From Synechococcus sp. PCC 6312 (lineage in GTDB: Bacteria; Cyanobacteriota; Cyanobacteriia; Thermosynechococcales; Thermosynechococcaceae), in contig NC_019680.1 of assembly GCF_000316685.1 (NCBI RefSeq), positions 1,923,501 through 1,987,500 on the forward strand: a stretch of 64,000 bases of DNA, written 5' to 3'. The position numbers and the translations under genes were made by a program. Under the pieces are notes generated by a model. That model searched no databases. It had not been told where the DNA came from and saw only the letters and a program-made list of their open reading frames with translations. Numbering within the stretch: the stretch's first letter is position 1; each line of letters starts with the position of its first letter. Shown here piece after piece: positions 63,715 through 64,000 of the stretch.

Positions 63715-64000
63715 CTAAGCCGGGACTAATTGGGAAGATTTAGCCACAAACCCGGCTTGATTTAGAGCTGAAACTGTTTTTTCATCGGACTCAACCCGGA
63801 ACTGTGCCCCCAACCGGACATACTGGGCCTGGTGTTGATCCGTGATTCTAGCAATGATTGGGATTTTAGGAGTTTCTCCGGCCTGGGCTTTGAGAATTTC
63901 TGCAAGACGATGCTGGGCCTGGAGATCACTGGCCTGGGCTGGGGGGAGTTCCACCATAATCATCCGCACTTCTTCGATGGGTTCTGCATCTTCAATCACA
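63715..64000 (-). CDS. C-terminal end of DNA polymerase III alpha subunit (tentative)
   Basis: The last ~95 residues of a protein whose start lies beyond the window. The opening IEDAEPIEEVRMIMVELPPA resembles the end of the OB-fold and the following tail of cyanobacterial DnaE (usually the C-terminal half of the split-intein polymerase). The rest, with KIPIIARITDQHQAQYVRLG and QFRVESDEKTVSALNQAG, is the trailing beta-alpha segment of such proteins. The family call is from pattern memory only, and a hypothetical protein is possible. Confidence 0.55.
   Translation of the reverse strand, partial: VIEDAEPIEEVRMIMVELPPAQASDLQAQHRLAEILKAQAGETPKIPIIARITDQHQAQYVRLGAQFRVESDEKTVSALNQAGFVAKSSQLVPA

Noticed and set aside
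1-64000. CRISPR arrays, rRNA operons, complete insertion sequences.
   Set aside because: No regularly spaced direct repeats, rRNA motifs or transposase genes were seen.

Overview
The window is cyanobacterial chromosome. It carries form IB Rubisco in the order rbcL-rbcX-rbcS, the small cytochrome b6f subunits PetG and PetM, the NDH-1 subunit NdhS, a Psb32-like TPM protein, a cyanobacterial Hfq, and a tmRNA whose tag reads ANNIVPFARKAAAVA. The core sequence is studded with the short motif GGCCTGG / CCAGGCC. The octamer GCGATCGC (HIP1), common in many cyanobacteria, appears to be confined to one gene here. This suits a unicellular Synechococcus-like or Thermosynechococcaceae-like lineage, but the species cannot be fixed by eye.

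Layout. 1-6.3 kb: the start of an M3 oligopeptidase, a methyltransferase, an MFS carrier, a secreted HbpS/GlcG-type protein, and a graveyard of small mobile or toxin-antitoxin genes (XisH/XisI remnants, an intact HicA with a HicB-like partner, three decayed antitoxin-like genes, a restriction-modification tail). 6.3-15.4 kb: housekeeping (valine-pyruvate aminotransferase, aminopeptidase P, hemF, SDR, thrB, a methyltransferase) with a PIN-domain gene. 15.5-26.3 kb: an AT-rich accessory cluster. 26.6-35.7 kb: GH63-type glucosidase, petM, comB-like, psb32-like, PsiE-like, cobD, 2OG oxygenase, hfq. 36.2-40.3 kb: an island with a STAND/NB-ARC-TPR protein followed by small toxin-antitoxin-like pairs that alternate with leftover 3' tails of further STAND-TPR genes. 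40.3-64 kb: core genes (TPR glycosyltransferase, murB/murC, a GGDEF-EAL protein, topA, hisS, rbcLXS, an FAD oxidoreductase, ssrA, der, metK, petG, rodA, ndhS, and what looks like the end of dnaE).

The region most likely to be a little-described system is 15.5-26.3 kb. A PqqD-type peptide-binding protein with an unusual C-terminal tail is followed by an HprK-like P-loop kinase, six family-2 glycosyltransferases, an SDR, an inverted radical SAM enzyme with extra cysteines, an ABC exporter and an NTP_transf_5-type nucleotidyltransferase. RRE, kinase, nucleotidyltransferase and exporter recall the phosphorylating/glycosylating branch of lasso-type peptide pathways, but no lasso protease or cyclase and no free precursor gene are visible. 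The tail of the PqqD protein itself resembles a lasso-type leader followed by a short peptide, so the substrate may be fused to its own recognition domain. This is inference.

The second notable region is the STAND island. It lacks the host GGCCTGG motif, has GCGATCGC in its TPR repeats, and shows at least three generations of STAND-TPR 3' ends interleaved with DUF4160/DUF2442 and DUF433/DUF5615 pairs.
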